NCBI GenBank assembly: GCA_964550025.1
Contig: CAZJYI010000104.1
Coordinates: 1 to 41,234, forward strand
Direction: 5' to 3'
From: CAZJYI01 sp964550025
GTDB taxonomy: Bacteria > Verrucomicrobiota > Kiritimatiellia > UBA8416 > CAYOBW01
DNA: 41,234 nucleotides
A model generated the notes under the pieces. The model was not told the origin of the DNA. It made no database searches and saw only the letters and a program-made list of their open reading frames with translations. The translations under genes were made by a program, and so were the position numbers. Of this stretch, positions 22,986 through 31,880 are shown piece by piece (position 1 is the first letter of the stretch; every line of letters starts with the position of its first letter).

Positions 22986-25004
22986 CTACTTCTTCGGCCC
23001 GGTCTCTTTGTAGTTGCGCTTGGCCTTGGAGAGGACGCGCTTGTCGGTGTTGGTGTCGAGGATCTTCTTGGAGATGGCGGCAACTTCCTTGCGGTTGCGC
23101 TTGCGCAGGTCCCAGCCGAGGTCCAGCGCGGCCATGGCCGCCTCGGTTTTGACGGCCTCGTCATCCAAGTGCGTTTCCAGCGCCTTCAGTGCGTCGGGGT
23201 GTCTGACGTTGCGCAGACCGCTGACGATCTGGCGCTTCTCGTCGGCGCGCTTGGCGAGTTGCCAGGCTTCCGCGTACATCTTCAGCTTGTCTTTGTGCGA
23301 CGGTCGGCGCTGGTCGACGCCGATGACGCGGATGTAGCCGCGTAGCGAGAGAATACACTCCTTCTCGTCGCTGGAGCCTTTCGCAAGCTGCAACAGCGCC
23401 GGGGCCGCGGAGACATCGGCCCAGGATGCAAGGGCGCGTATGGCCTGGTCGCGAAGGGTTTTGCTGCCGGAATCCAGTGCCCCCTTCGCGAGCTCGAGCG
23501 CCTTCCCGCCGCCGGCGATGGCACCAAGGTCGATGATCAGCAGCTTGGTGGATTCCCCGGCCTGCTCGTAGCGCTTGGCCGCCGCCTCGAAACAGGCGTT
23601 GCGATCGCCCGCCGTCCCGCAGAACTTCTTGACGGCTGCCTCGGCCCGGCCGCGTTCGCCCTGGTCCTTCGTAGCCAGGACGGCCAGCATCATGGCGTCC
23701 ATGTGCTCGGTCGATGCCAGTGCCGGCAGGGCCTCCCAGGCGGCGCGCCGCACGTCCGCGTTCTTGTCCGCGGTCAGCCCCAGCAACGCGGGAGCGGCAC
23801 CGGCTGCACCGCGAGCGGCCAACGCGGTAATGGCAGCGGCCCGGATCGTCTCGTCCTCGATCGCATCGACCAGCGCCACGTCGATGTCTTTGGCCGTCAT
23901 GCTTGCCAGCGCCGCCAGCGCCTTGTTTCTGACCGCCTCGTCTCCGACCTGCGTCAGCAGGGAGTGGACACTGGCGGCGTCACCCAGGATGCCCACCGCT
24001 GCGATGGCCGCTTCGCGCACGGCCTGGTCGCCGCTCTTGAGATAGCCGGAAACCGTTCTCAGCGCTGTTCCGTCTCCCCGTTCTCCCAGGGCGTCGATGA
24101 CCTCGGCCTGCTGTCCCGCCGACAGGCCGGCCAGGCACGTGGTCACGGCCTTCGTCAGGGGCGCGCTCTGCTCCATCACGACCAGGCGTACGACGCCGCG
24201 GCGCAAGCGGGAGTCCTCCGCCTTGAGCAGCCCCGTCACCAACTGAGCGGCCTTGGCTGCGTCCGTGTGGATCAGGCCGCGCAGAGCGGCAACCTGGTGG
24301 ACCTCGCTGTCCTGCTCGTAGACCGCCTTGTAGAGTTCCGCCGCGGCGGACGGCTTCGCGGCTGCGAGACTATCCGCGCAAAGGAGGGCGCCCTCCATCT
24401 GGGCCGCCACGAGCGCGCTGCGTTGCCTGGTTGCCGTCAGGCGCGCGTGCAGGCAGTGGCCGGCCTCTTCGCCGCCGATCGTCCCCAGCGCCAGCAGCGC
24501 CGCGCGGGCAACGGCCGCGTCTTTGGCGGTCACCAGGCCGCTCAAGGCCTTCACGGCTTTGGCGTCACCGCGTTCCGCGATGCTGCCGATGATGCCCGGT
24601 TTGGCGCTGTCGGCGGCCTTGGCCAGCCCGTCACGCAGTGCGGCGCCGGCGGCGTCGCTGTCCATCATCTGCAGCGGCAGCCGGGCGGCGTGTGCCATGT
24701 CCGGGTCCGCCAGCATCTTCGCCAGCGCGGGCACGCAAGCGTCTGTGCCGATACGTTGCAGTATGCGGCAGGCGTGTTGCTTGCCTGCCGCTGTGGCATC
24801 TTTCGCCTCGAGAACGGCGATCAGTTTCTGCTCGATGCCGCCAAGCTGGTCGGCGGGCGTCTCGCCCACCAGCTTCATGAGCTGCTCGGGCGCCTTGCTT
24901 TCGCCGCCCCATTCATACGACGTGAGGTCCTTCCAGATGTCCGCTTGTGCCGCGCACGCAAAGCACACGACGGCCGCCATAGTCATCAGTCGATTACGAT
25001 TCAT
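22986..25004 (-). CDS. Secreted HEAT-repeat protein (cassette A)
   Basis: 672 residues from the ATG at 25002-25004 (GGAG 9 nt upstream; the frame is open further). The signal peptide ends at AAQA-DIW. The rest is a continuous array of alpha-helical HEAT/PBS-type repeats of about 30 residues, such as VRRAAWEALPALAS and AVREAAIAAVGILGDAA. The N-terminal block (KLIAVLEAKDATAAGKQHACR) and the C-terminal block (CILSLRGYIRV, RADEKRQIVSGLRNV) align with the HEAT proteins at 33382 and, more weakly, 37509, so these are paralogues. HEAT arrays bind partner proteins or ligands and are not enzymes. It is 34 nt downstream of an exported oxidoreductase on the same strand and is probably its partner (inference). 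Confidence 0.88.
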   Translation of the reverse strand: MNRNRLMTMAAVVCFACAAQADIWKDLTSYEWGGESKAPEQLMKLVGETPADQLGGIEQKLIAVLEAKDATAAGKQHACRILQRIGTDACVPALAKMLADPDMAHAARLPLQMMDSDAAGAALRDGLAKAADSAKPGIIGSIAERGDAKAVKALSGLVTAKDAAVARAALLALGTIGGEEAGHCLHARLTATRQRSALVAAQMEGALLCADSLAAAKPSAAAELYKAVYEQDSEVHQVAALRGLIHTDAAKAAQLVTGLLKAEDSRLRRGVVRLVVMEQSAPLTKAVTTCLAGLSAGQQAEVIDALGERGDGTALRTVSGYLKSGDQAVREAAIAAVGILGDAASVHSLLTQVGDEAVRNKALAALASMTAKDIDVALVDAIEDETIRAAAITALAARGAAGAAPALLGLTADKNADVRRAAWEALPALASTEHMDAMMLAVLATKDQGERGRAEAAVKKFCGTAGDRNACFEAAAKRYEQAGESTKLLIIDLGAIAGGGKALELAKGALDSGSKTLRDQAIRALASWADVSAAPALLQLAKGSSDEKECILSLRGYIRVIGVDQRRPSHKDKLKMYAEAWQLAKRADEKRQIVSGLRNVRHPDALKALETHLDDEAVKTEAAMAALDLGWDLRKRNRKEVAAISKKILDTNTDKRVLSKAKRNYKETGPKK

Positions 25005-25038
25005 ATTCCGTGTCTCCCCAAGTGCAGTGAAGAAGGTT

Positions 25039-26265
25039 CTATATCTGCCATTCGCCGCGGCGCGGGCGGTCGACGAGGCGGCTTGCCTCGCGGTCGCCGA
25101 CAAAGTCTTCCTTGTCGGGATCCCAGCGCAGCTTGCGCTTGAGCATGTAGCAGATGTTGCCGAGGTGGCAGACCGTTGCCGTGCGGTGCGCGTACTCGAC
25201 GTCGCGGAACGGCTTCTTGCGGGTCTTGACGCAGTACAGGAAGTCCTGCACCAGCGTGCGGGCGCCGCCGGAGTACCAGCGCAGGCCGGGGGGGACCTTG
25301 AGCTCGCGCAGGGGCCGTACCTCGCCCTCCGTGCCGATATACTTATAGCCGCCGCCGTGGTAGATCTTTACGCCGTTGGCGAAGACGTAGGTCAGGTACT
25401 TGTGGTCCTTGCCGTCGGGAGGAATGATTTCGACGGGTCCGGTCTCGTCGAGTCCGAGCCCGTGCAGCACGCCGCCGAACTTGTGGCCGCCCCAGTCGGT
25501 CATCATGCCGCCCGAGTAGTCGTACCACGAGCGGAAGCCCTTGCCGCTGAGGCCGTAGGCGCGCCCGCAGCGATACGGGTGATAAGGCGCCCAGGGAGCG
25601 GGGCCGAGCCACATGTCCCAGTCGATCGTGTCGGGCTGTTCCTGTCCGGGCAGGTAGCACTGCATCGGCGGCCCGCCCGGGTCGGCGTGGGCCGCGATGA
25701 TCTCACCAAACTTGCCGCTGCGCGCGGCGCAGGCCAACCGGCCGTAGTCCTGGAGCACACGCTGGCTGCCGGAGGAGAACACCCGTCCGTAGCGGCGAGC
25801 GGCCTGGACCATCTTGCGCCCCTCGCTGATGGTCAGACTGAGCGGCTTCTCGCAATAGACGTCTTTGCCCGCTTTGCAGGCGTCGATGGTGACCTGCGCG
25901 TGCCAGTGGTCCGGAGTGCCGCAGAGAATGAGGTCGATGTCATCGCGCGCGAGGATCTCGCGGTAGTCCATCGTGGCCTGGCAGTCTTTGTTCTTGTAGC
26001 GGCCGTCGACGCGGTTCTTGCAGTTGTCGAGGTTCTGCTTCTGCACGTCGCACACGGCGACGACCTGGATCTCGGAGTTGCTCATGAACTCGTTGAGCAC
26101 GCCCGATCCGCGGCCGCCCATGCCGATGCCCGCCATTACCAGGCGGTTGCTCGCGGCGGGGCGGTCCCCCGCGCCGAGGGCGCTGGATGTCACGATGCTC
26201 GGCGCGGCCATCGCCGCCACGCCGGCCGCCTTCAGGAATCCCCTTCGGGATACGCGTTGTGCCAT
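25039..26265 (-). CDS. Tat-exported Gfo/Idh/MocA family oxidoreductase (2, cassette A)
   Basis: 408 residues; GAGGAGG lies 8 nt before the ATG. The twin-arginine signal SRRGFLKAAG is followed by a hydrophobic stretch. The Rossmann motif is GIGMGGRG and the catalytic lysine motif CEKPLSL. TPDHWHA and DMWLGPAPW place it in the Gfo/Idh/MocA branch with the bacterial-type C-terminal domain that dominates in planctomycete and Lentisphaera-type genomes. The cofactor is probably NAD(P) bound before export; the substrate is probably a sugar or cyclitol. It is the first gene of a two-gene unit with the HEAT protein at 22986-25004. Confidence 0.93.
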   Translation of the reverse strand: MAQRVSRRGFLKAAGVAAMAAPSIVTSSALGAGDRPAASNRLVMAGIGMGGRGSGVLNEFMSNSEIQVVAVCDVQKQNLDNCKNRVDGRYKNKDCQATMDYREILARDDIDLILCGTPDHWHAQVTIDACKAGKDVYCEKPLSLTISEGRKMVQAARRYGRVFSSGSQRVLQDYGRLACAARSGKFGEIIAAHADPGGPPMQCYLPGQEQPDTIDWDMWLGPAPWAPYHPYRCGRAYGLSGKGFRSWYDYSGGMMTDWGGHKFGGVLHGLGLDETGPVEIIPPDGKDHKYLTYVFANGVKIYHGGGYKYIGTEGEVRPLRELKVPPGLRWYSGGARTLVQDFLYCVKTRKKPFRDVEYAHRTATVCHLGNICYMLKRKLRWDPDKEDFVGDREASRLVDRPRRGEWQI

Positions 26266-26652
26266 GATCTGGGCCTCCTCTCTGCTCTCGGTTTCTGCTC
26301 GCTACAGCGTTGTGGGAACGGACGAAATGTACATGAAATCCGCTCCGCGTCAAAGGGTTCGATAAGCGGACGAATCACGTAACGGGGACTCGTGGCTAAC
26401 CTCTGCGGCATTCGCAGGAGAGTAGCGGAAGGCGCCAAGTCTTCCGACGGTGTGTGCGGGGATCGGAACGCCTCGCGCGTTCCGCCACGAGCAGGTGCAC
26501 GACGGCTATCCCCGTTCAGGCCGCTCCCGGATACAGAGTTGTCACAGCGGCGGATTTGTAAGAGGATGGGTGCGCGCATGCGGGGGTACCGCGACGGCAG
26601 ACGGGAAGACGGGCCGGGCAGCACCCTCCATGGATGGGAGGAAGAGGAAGTG
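26266..26652. other. Intergenic region with a dispersed repeat
   Basis: 387 bases between divergent genes. It contains a dispersed repeat (about 26430-26491) that recurs at 30184-30238. No gene was recognised. The segment GGAGGAAGAGGAAGTG at the right end is the ribosome binding site region of the next gene. Confidence 0.5.
26430..26491. repeat. Dispersed repeat with GGAACGC palindrome, copy 1
   Basis: Contains GCCAAGTCTTCCG and then GGGGATCGGAACGC followed by GCGTTCCGCCACG. The half-sites CGGAACGC and GCGTTCCG form a hairpin. A second copy with the same order lies at 30184-30238. Confidence 0.65.
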
Positions 26653-27789
26653 ATGAGAACCGCGGTTCATTCTACGGGAAGCCCGCTTCCGGCATCCGCC
26701 TTCGCCATGCTTCGGCGGGACAGGGAAGCGGGCTACAGTAGCCTGTCCGCCACGGGCGGAAGCGCAGGTTTCGCGGATCGTCGTTACGGCTGTGTCCTGC
26801 GTTACGTGGTCATGATTTCATTGACGGTCACGACTTCTGCCTCCACACCCAAACGCGTCATCCTCGACACCGACATGGCCGGCGACTGCGACGATGCGGG
26901 CGCATTGGCCGTACTGCACGCCCTGGCCGACGCCGGTGAGTGCGAGATCCTGGCGATCCTGACCAACCGCCGCGATCAGACGCGCGCCTCCGCCGCGGCC
27001 GTGGACGCCATCAACACGTGGTACGGCCGCCCTGCCCTCCTTATCGGGACCGACAAGGAGGGTGGCAAGACGCGCAAGCCGCCGCGGAGCCCCTTCACCG
27101 AGGCCCTGCGGGACGAGTTCCCGAACGACATCGGGAATGACGAGGCCGCGCCGGATGCGCTGGATGTCTATCGTCGCGCACTGAGCGGCGCGCCAGACGG
27201 CAGCGTGACCGTCTGCAGCGTCGGTGCGCTCAGTAACCTGGAGGACCTGCTGCGACACGAACGCGGCCTGGTGGTGAAGAAGGTCCGGCAGCTCGTTGTG
27301 ATGGGAGGCGAGTTTCCCGACTCCCGCGGGAATCGCCCCGAAACGAACATCATCATCGACATCCCGGCCGCGAAGTACGTGATCCAGAACTGGCCGGGCG
27401 AGATCGTGTTCAGCGGCTTCGAGGTGGGCAAGGCCGTTCACGCCGGTAGCCTGCTCAAGAGCGTGAGTCGCCGCAACCCCGTACGTCGCGCGTTCGAGCT
27501 GCGACCTTATGGCGGAAAGCGTAGCATTGACGCCGGCAAACCCGCCTACGACCAAACCGCGATCCTGCTCGCCGTCCGCGGCATCGAGCCGCAGTACTGG
27601 AACGTGGTGCGCGGCGGCCGCGTCGAGGTGTCCGACGACGGGCATACGCGCTGGGTTGCGGACAACGCAGGGAGGCGTGCCTGGGTGAAGATCAAGGGTG
27701 GCCCGAAGCCGCTGGCCGGGTTGATCGACCGCCTTATGGCGAGGCCGCCGAAGTTGACGCCGCATCTTGCCGCACCAGGGAGGGAATGA
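26653..27789 (+). CDS. Nucleoside hydrolase-like enzyme (N-terminus interrupted by repeat sequence)
   Basis: 378 residues from the ATG at 26653, which has GAGG 5 nt upstream; an ATG at 26812 (325 residues) is the other candidate but lacks a ribosome binding site. The core begins at RVILDTDMAGDCDDAGAL, the aspartate cluster that binds calcium in inosine-uridine nucleoside hydrolases (D72, D74, D78, D80, D81). It continues with VCSVGALSNLEDLL, VMGGEFPDSRGN and ETNIIIDIPAAKYV. It probably cleaves an N-glycosidic bond of a nucleoside or related compound. A short MRT start and the hydrophobic VLRYVVMISLTVTTSAS look like two halves of one signal peptide separated by in-frame palindromic repeats (26675-26772). 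Its stop overlaps or abuts the next gene, so the two are translationally coupled. Confidence 0.82.
   Translation: MRTAVHSTGSPLPASAFAMLRRDREAGYSSLSATGGSAGFADRRYGCVLRYVVMISLTVTTSASTPKRVILDTDMAGDCDDAGALAVLHALADAGECEILAILTNRRDQTRASAAAVDAINTWYGRPALLIGTDKEGGKTRKPPRSPFTEALRDEFPNDIGNDEAAPDALDVYRRALSGAPDGSVTVCSVGALSNLEDLLRHERGLVVKKVRQLVVMGGEFPDSRGNRPETNIIIDIPAAKYVIQNWPGEIVFSGFEVGKAVHAGSLLKSVSRRNPVRRAFELRPYGGKRSIDAGKPAYDQTAILLAVRGIEPQYWNVVRGGRVEVSDDGHTRWVADNAGRRAWVKIKGGPKPLAGLIDRLMARPPKLTPHLAAPGRE
26675..26772. repeat. Palindromic repeat pair inside the nucleoside hydrolase-like reading frame
   Basis: AGCCCGCTTCC pairs with GGAAGCGGGCT, and the adjacent 26738-26772 block matches 35577-35611 at about 30 of 35 positions, with the core GTCCGCCAC/GGGCGGA. 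The stretch is open in the gene frame and encodes about residues 8-40, which look unlike the rest of the protein. Confidence 0.7.
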
Positions 27790-27791
27790 CC

Positions 27792-30128
27792 ATGGCGGAG
27801 GCACGAACGGTCCGGGAGCATGTGTTGCGCATCGTGAGGGCCGGCATTGGTGTGGCCGCGCTGTGTCTGGCGTTCGGGGTTCCGCGTCAGGCACATGCGG
27901 CGAGGCGGATTCCGCGCTCTGACCTCCGATCCTGGTCTAAACGCGTCGCACGCGAGAGAAGCCAGCGGTCCGATTCTCAGAAGCACGCGCAAGCCACGCA
28001 GATACTCGAGGACGGCGGTGACGTGTCAACGGCCGTACCACTCCTGATCGAGTTGCTGGGGTCGCGGGAAAGCGAGTTGGCAAGTGCCGCGGGAGAGGAG
28101 CTGCGCAGCATTGGTGTTCCGGCAGTTCCTGCGTTGGTCGCCGCCCTTTCCAACCGCTCGTCGCGTGACCCCGTCATCGCCGACCTGGCCGATATTCTCG
28201 GTGAGATCGGAGACCCGACGGCGGTGGCCGTGTTGGCAAAGGCATCCGTTCGATCCGGGCCCGGTCGTGAGAGGGCATTCGAAGCGCTGGTCAGGATCGG
28301 TGAGCCGTCGGTACCCATATTCAGAAGGTCCCTGGAGAGTGCCAACGCTCACGAAGCGCGTATGGGAGTCGTGGGCCTGGCGCGTGTCCTGTCTCGCGAA
28401 GCCGTGCCCGACCTGATTCAGGCACTCGACGGCAAGGCCCCCCTGGAAGCGGTTCGGGCGCTACAGCGCCTGGAGGATCGGCGGGCGGTGAAGCCGCTGC
28501 TGGCGTTCCTCGGGCAGCGATGGGATCCCAAGCAGGGCGTTCGGGGCGACGTCAGGACGGCGGTGACCGAGGCATTGACGGCACTCATCGGTTCGAACGC
28601 CGCGAAGCGCCGTATTGCAAGGATTGCCGGCGACGCGGAAATCGCGCCGACGATGCTTGGGACCAGCGAACTGCGCAGGTTCAAATCGCGCATCAATGGC
28701 AGAGACCACCGTTTCACAGCGCAGTGCTACATTGCCGGGGTCGTGCTTCTGCTGTTCATTACTCTCGTCGTTGCGGGGATGCGGGACGGGGCAGAGACGC
28801 CTACAGTTCGGAGCTCAAGCGTCCCTGCAGCCGAGCTGCCTCCCCGCTACGAGAGAGTCATCGAGAAGTGGCAGCGGTTCTTCGGGAGGGCCCGTGGCGT
28901 GCTCGGGAAGATGGTATGGCTGGCATGGTGGGTTGCATTGGCTGATGTCGTGTGGACGATCGTCGACTCCTGGCGTGTGCTGCGATTCTTGAAAGCCCTT
29001 GCTCGCCATCGCCCCCCGGAACCGTTCTACCCGCAGCACGCTCTCCACTTCTGGAGCGGCGTTTCGGTGCTCGTCGCCGGCTGCATTCTGGCCATGCAGC
29101 GAGGGAGTGAGACGGAGGCGCCGCAGAGTGTGACGCCGACATGGGGGGACACGATTCGCAATGACAGTATCATGATCGCGCTGGGTACGGGAGTACTCGC
29201 CTACGTCGTGTTCTCGGCACCGGAGCGCTTCCTGTCGCTGGCGGTGCCGGCCCTGCCCGTGGCACTGCTCCTGGGTGGGTGTTTCGGGACCTGCGTGTTT
29301 CTTCGGGCGATACCGGTCTTTCCGGCCTGGCGGGAGGTCGCCCGCCTGCACGCAGCCGACATCGCGTGTGATGAGTTTCTGGCTGAAACCTGGTCGTATG
29401 CTCAGTCGCCCGGACACGACAACGAGCGATCACTTGGTTATGTGTATGCACAACTTGTCGAATGGTGTTCGGAGAACGGGCGGCATCTTGCCTCGGAAGA
29501 GCGTCTGGCTGCGGTCTACGGCGTGAAGCAGAACGAGGCCGCCATGGGCGTCCTGGACGCGTTCTTCAAGTATCGCGCTTCAGAGGATGAGTCCCCGTGG
29601 CTTCTCTGGACCGACGCGGTCGATGCCGAACGGTATGACACCTATTGCAGGGAGCGCGACCACGTCCGCGTTACCCCCGAGGATTTCCGTGCCCGGTGGG
29701 AAACAGAGAGAGAAGAGGCACTGGAACGGTCCGTTTACGAGTTCCTTCGATCCCGTATCGGCGGCAAGCCTTCCCGGCAGCTTCGCAGCGATCACGGGCG
29801 TGGTTCCGGGCTGGGCGCACTGCGCCCGGCATACCTGAAGACGGTGGCGGCGCAGCCGGGCCTGCGGCTTGGCCACGATGCGTTTCTTTCCGCTGCCCGG
29901 GCCGCCTTCGAGCGGCTGCTCAGTGAGGCCCAGGGACGAGAGGCAGCGGCACAGGCCGCCAGGGAGAAGGAAACAAGGCGCAAGTTGGATGAAGCGATGA
30001 AGCAAGCGACCGGTACGCTCCCGCGCAAGAAGACGAGATGGGAAGAGGACATTGAACGGGCGCACAAACGCGACCGGGATTTCGTGATGGGCGAGCGACA
30101 GAAGGGACGCCTCCGCCCGCACGGGTGA
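27792..30128 (+). CDS. HEAT-repeat protein with five predicted membrane helices
   Basis: 778 residues from the ATG at 27792 (GGGAGGG 7 nt upstream). An ATG at 27786 overlaps the stop of the preceding gene and is also possible; either way the two genes are coupled. Order: signal peptide or anchor (about 13-38); HEAT repeats (about 65-285; VPLLIELLGSRESELASAAG, AVPALVAALSN); five hydrophobic segments (about 310-330, 375-395, 417-435, 460-477 and 480-505); then a soluble, charged C-terminal region of about 270 residues ending in a lysine/arginine/glutamate-rich helix. I do not recognise the membrane part as a known transporter or sensor. HEAT repeats outside plus a membrane hub suggest an assembly or signalling scaffold (inference). 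Confidence 0.75.
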   Translation: MAEARTVREHVLRIVRAGIGVAALCLAFGVPRQAHAARRIPRSDLRSWSKRVARERSQRSDSQKHAQATQILEDGGDVSTAVPLLIELLGSRESELASAAGEELRSIGVPAVPALVAALSNRSSRDPVIADLADILGEIGDPTAVAVLAKASVRSGPGRERAFEALVRIGEPSVPIFRRSLESANAHEARMGVVGLARVLSREAVPDLIQALDGKAPLEAVRALQRLEDRRAVKPLLAFLGQRWDPKQGVRGDVRTAVTEALTALIGSNAAKRRIARIAGDAEIAPTMLGTSELRRFKSRINGRDHRFTAQCYIAGVVLLLFITLVVAGMRDGAETPTVRSSSVPAAELPPRYERVIEKWQRFFGRARGVLGKMVWLAWWVALADVVWTIVDSWRVLRFLKALARHRPPEPFYPQHALHFWSGVSVLVAGCILAMQRGSETEAPQSVTPTWGDTIRNDSIMIALGTGVLAYVVFSAPERFLSLAVPALPVALLLGGCFGTCVFLRAIPVFPAWREVARLHAADIACDEFLAETWSYAQSPGHDNERSLGYVYAQLVEWCSENGRHLASEERLAAVYGVKQNEAAMGVLDAFFKYRASEDESPWLLWTDAVDAERYDTYCRERDHVRVTPEDFRARWETEREEALERSVYEFLRSRIGGKPSRQLRSDHGRGSGLGALRPAYLKTVAAQPGLRLGHDAFLSAARAAFERLLSEAQGREAAAQAAREKETRRKLDEAMKQATGTLPRKKTRWEEDIERAHKRDRDFVMGERQKGRLRPHG

Positions 30129-30183
30129 AGTGGGCGGGGCGCGTTCCGCGGCGAGGCGGCGTGTGCGGAGCGAGATCGCGGAC

Positions 30184-30238
30184 GACGCCAGGTCTTCCGG
30201 CTCTCGGGGATCGGAACGCTTGGCGCGTTCCGCTACGG
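30184..30238. repeat. Dispersed repeat with GGAACGC palindrome, copy 2
   Basis: Second copy of the 26430-26491 repeat, with GCCAGGTCTTCCG and GGGGATCGGAACGC followed by GCGTTCCGCTACG. A nearby inverted fragment (GCGCGTTCCGCGG, about 30138-30150) may be its other arm. Confidence 0.65.
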
Positions 30239-30343
30239 GGTACTCCCCATAACCATTTGCCAAACGGGCCGTCGTTGCCGATAATCCTTCCTCGTGTGAA
30301 TGTGGCAATTGGCTTTTGCGGGAATCTGAAGGAGGAACCGATC

Positions 30344-31702
30344 ATGGAACGACGTGCGTTTCTGAAGGCGGGTGCGGCAGGCGCCGCGGCGTTGACCTCG
30401 ATGGGCAGGGGTGATGCGGCCGGGGCCGAAGACGGGAAGCCGCTGCGCGTAGGTGTCATCGGCCCCGGCTGGTACGGCAAGACCGACCTGTTCCACCTGA
30501 TGCAGGTGGCGCCGGTCGAGGTGGTCGGGCTGTGCGATGTAGACAGCAAGATGGCGGCCGAAGCCGCGGAGCTCGTGTCCCAGCGCCAACCGTCAAAGAA
30601 GAAGCCGCCGACGTACGGCGACCATCGCAAGTTGCTGGCCGAACAGCGCCCCGAGATCGTGCTGATCGGTTCGCCGGACCACTGGCACCCCCTGCACATG
30701 ATTGACGCCTGCAAGGCCGGCGCCGATGTCTACGTGCAGAAGCCGACCGGCTGGGACGTTGTCGAGGGGCAGGCCATGGTCGCCGCGGCCCGCAAGTACA
30801 AGCGTACGGTGCAGGTGGGGCTGCAACGCCGCAGCACGCCGCACCTCCAGGAGGCGCGCGAACGATTCATCGACTCCGGCAAGCTCGGACGCATCGCCCT
30901 GGTCGACATCCACAGCTACTACGGCATGCGGCGTGACTACCCTCCCGTGGAGGATCCGCCCGGGCACCTCGACTGGGAAACCTACGTCGGACCCGCGTCC
31001 TGGCGCGACTATCAGCCGGGCATGCACCCGGGTGGCTGGCGCCACTGCCGGACCTTCAGCAACGGGCAGACCGGCGACCTGTGCGTGCACTTCCTTGATT
31101 GCGTGCGCTACTTCCTGAAGCTCGGCTGGCCGAAGAGCATCTCGGCCGCGGGCGGAAGCCTGATCCGCGATCCCGCTTCGACCGTCGACGTGCATGATAC
31201 CCAGACCGCTCTTTTCGACTACGGTAAGGTGCAGCTCGTCTGGAACCAGAAGAACTGGGGCACCAAGCCCGACCCGGAATACCCCTGGGGAGCCACGCTG
31301 TACGGTGACAAGGGCACACTCAAACTGAGCGTGCGTTCCTACGATTTCATTCCGAGAGGCAAAGATGCCAAGCCCGTTCGCGGTGAGCACCTGGATGAGC
31401 GCGACAAGTACCCCGAGGACGTCGCGCACAAGCGGACCGAGCTGTTCGCGGCTCCGGCCACGCGCCGCCATATGCAGAACTTCCTCGAAGCACGGCGCGA
31501 GGGCGAACGGCCCGTGGCGGACATCGAAGAAGGACACATTTCCACCGCCTGCTGCATCCTGGCGAACCTGTCCATGGAGCTGGGGCGCAGCCTGGCCTGG
31601 GACAGCGACAAGGGCCGCGTCATCGGCGACGACGAAGCCAACCGGAAGTTGGCGCGGGAATACCGTGCGCCGTGGAAACACCCGACTCCGGAAAGCGTGT
31701 GA
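30344..31702 (+). CDS. Tat-exported Gfo/Idh/MocA family oxidoreductase (3)
   Basis: 452 residues from the ATG at 30344; AAGGAGG lies 8 nt upstream, so the longer open frame from 30125 is rejected. The twin-arginine signal is very short (MERRAFLKAG). The Rossmann motif is GVIGPGWYG. The usual E-K-P motif reads Q-K-P (VQKPTGW), keeping the lysine. It is closest in this window to the oxidoreductase at 11717: same GWYG, QRR and AREYRAPWKHP landmarks. The genes on either side are on the same strand, but no HEAT gene follows directly; the HEAT/membrane gene precedes it by about 215 nt. Confidence 0.92.
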   Translation: MERRAFLKAGAAGAAALTSMGRGDAAGAEDGKPLRVGVIGPGWYGKTDLFHLMQVAPVEVVGLCDVDSKMAAEAAELVSQRQPSKKKPPTYGDHRKLLAEQRPEIVLIGSPDHWHPLHMIDACKAGADVYVQKPTGWDVVEGQAMVAAARKYKRTVQVGLQRRSTPHLQEARERFIDSGKLGRIALVDIHSYYGMRRDYPPVEDPPGHLDWETYVGPASWRDYQPGMHPGGWRHCRTFSNGQTGDLCVHFLDCVRYFLKLGWPKSISAAGGSLIRDPASTVDVHDTQTALFDYGKVQLVWNQKNWGTKPDPEYPWGATLYGDKGTLKLSVRSYDFIPRGKDAKPVRGEHLDERDKYPEDVAHKRTELFAAPATRRHMQNFLEARREGERPVADIEEGHISTACCILANLSMELGRSLAWDSDKGRVIGDDEANRKLAREYRAPWKHPTPESV

Positions 31703-31880
31703 TGCATGCCCGATTCTGGCGGGGATGCCGCCGAAATTGGCGTTTACCGTGACCGTGGATTGCGTCATAGTCCGACGCTGAATCATCGCGGATCCATCGA
31801 AATCCCATCACCGGCAGGCGTGTGCCGATTCTCCATATCGAGTACGTCTGCAACGCAAGAGGACTGGAGGAGGAGTGCCG

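Noticed and set aside
24523..26382. A 619-codon + strand open frame spanning the HEAT and oxidoreductase genes of cassette A
   Set aside because: It crosses two well-supported minus-strand genes and the intergenic gap, and is low-complexity V/A/D/G-rich sequence.
30125..30343. Longer N-terminus of the oxidoreductase at 30344
   Set aside because: It reads through a palindromic repeat and would bury the twin-arginine signal; the strong AAGGAGG precedes the ATG at 30344.
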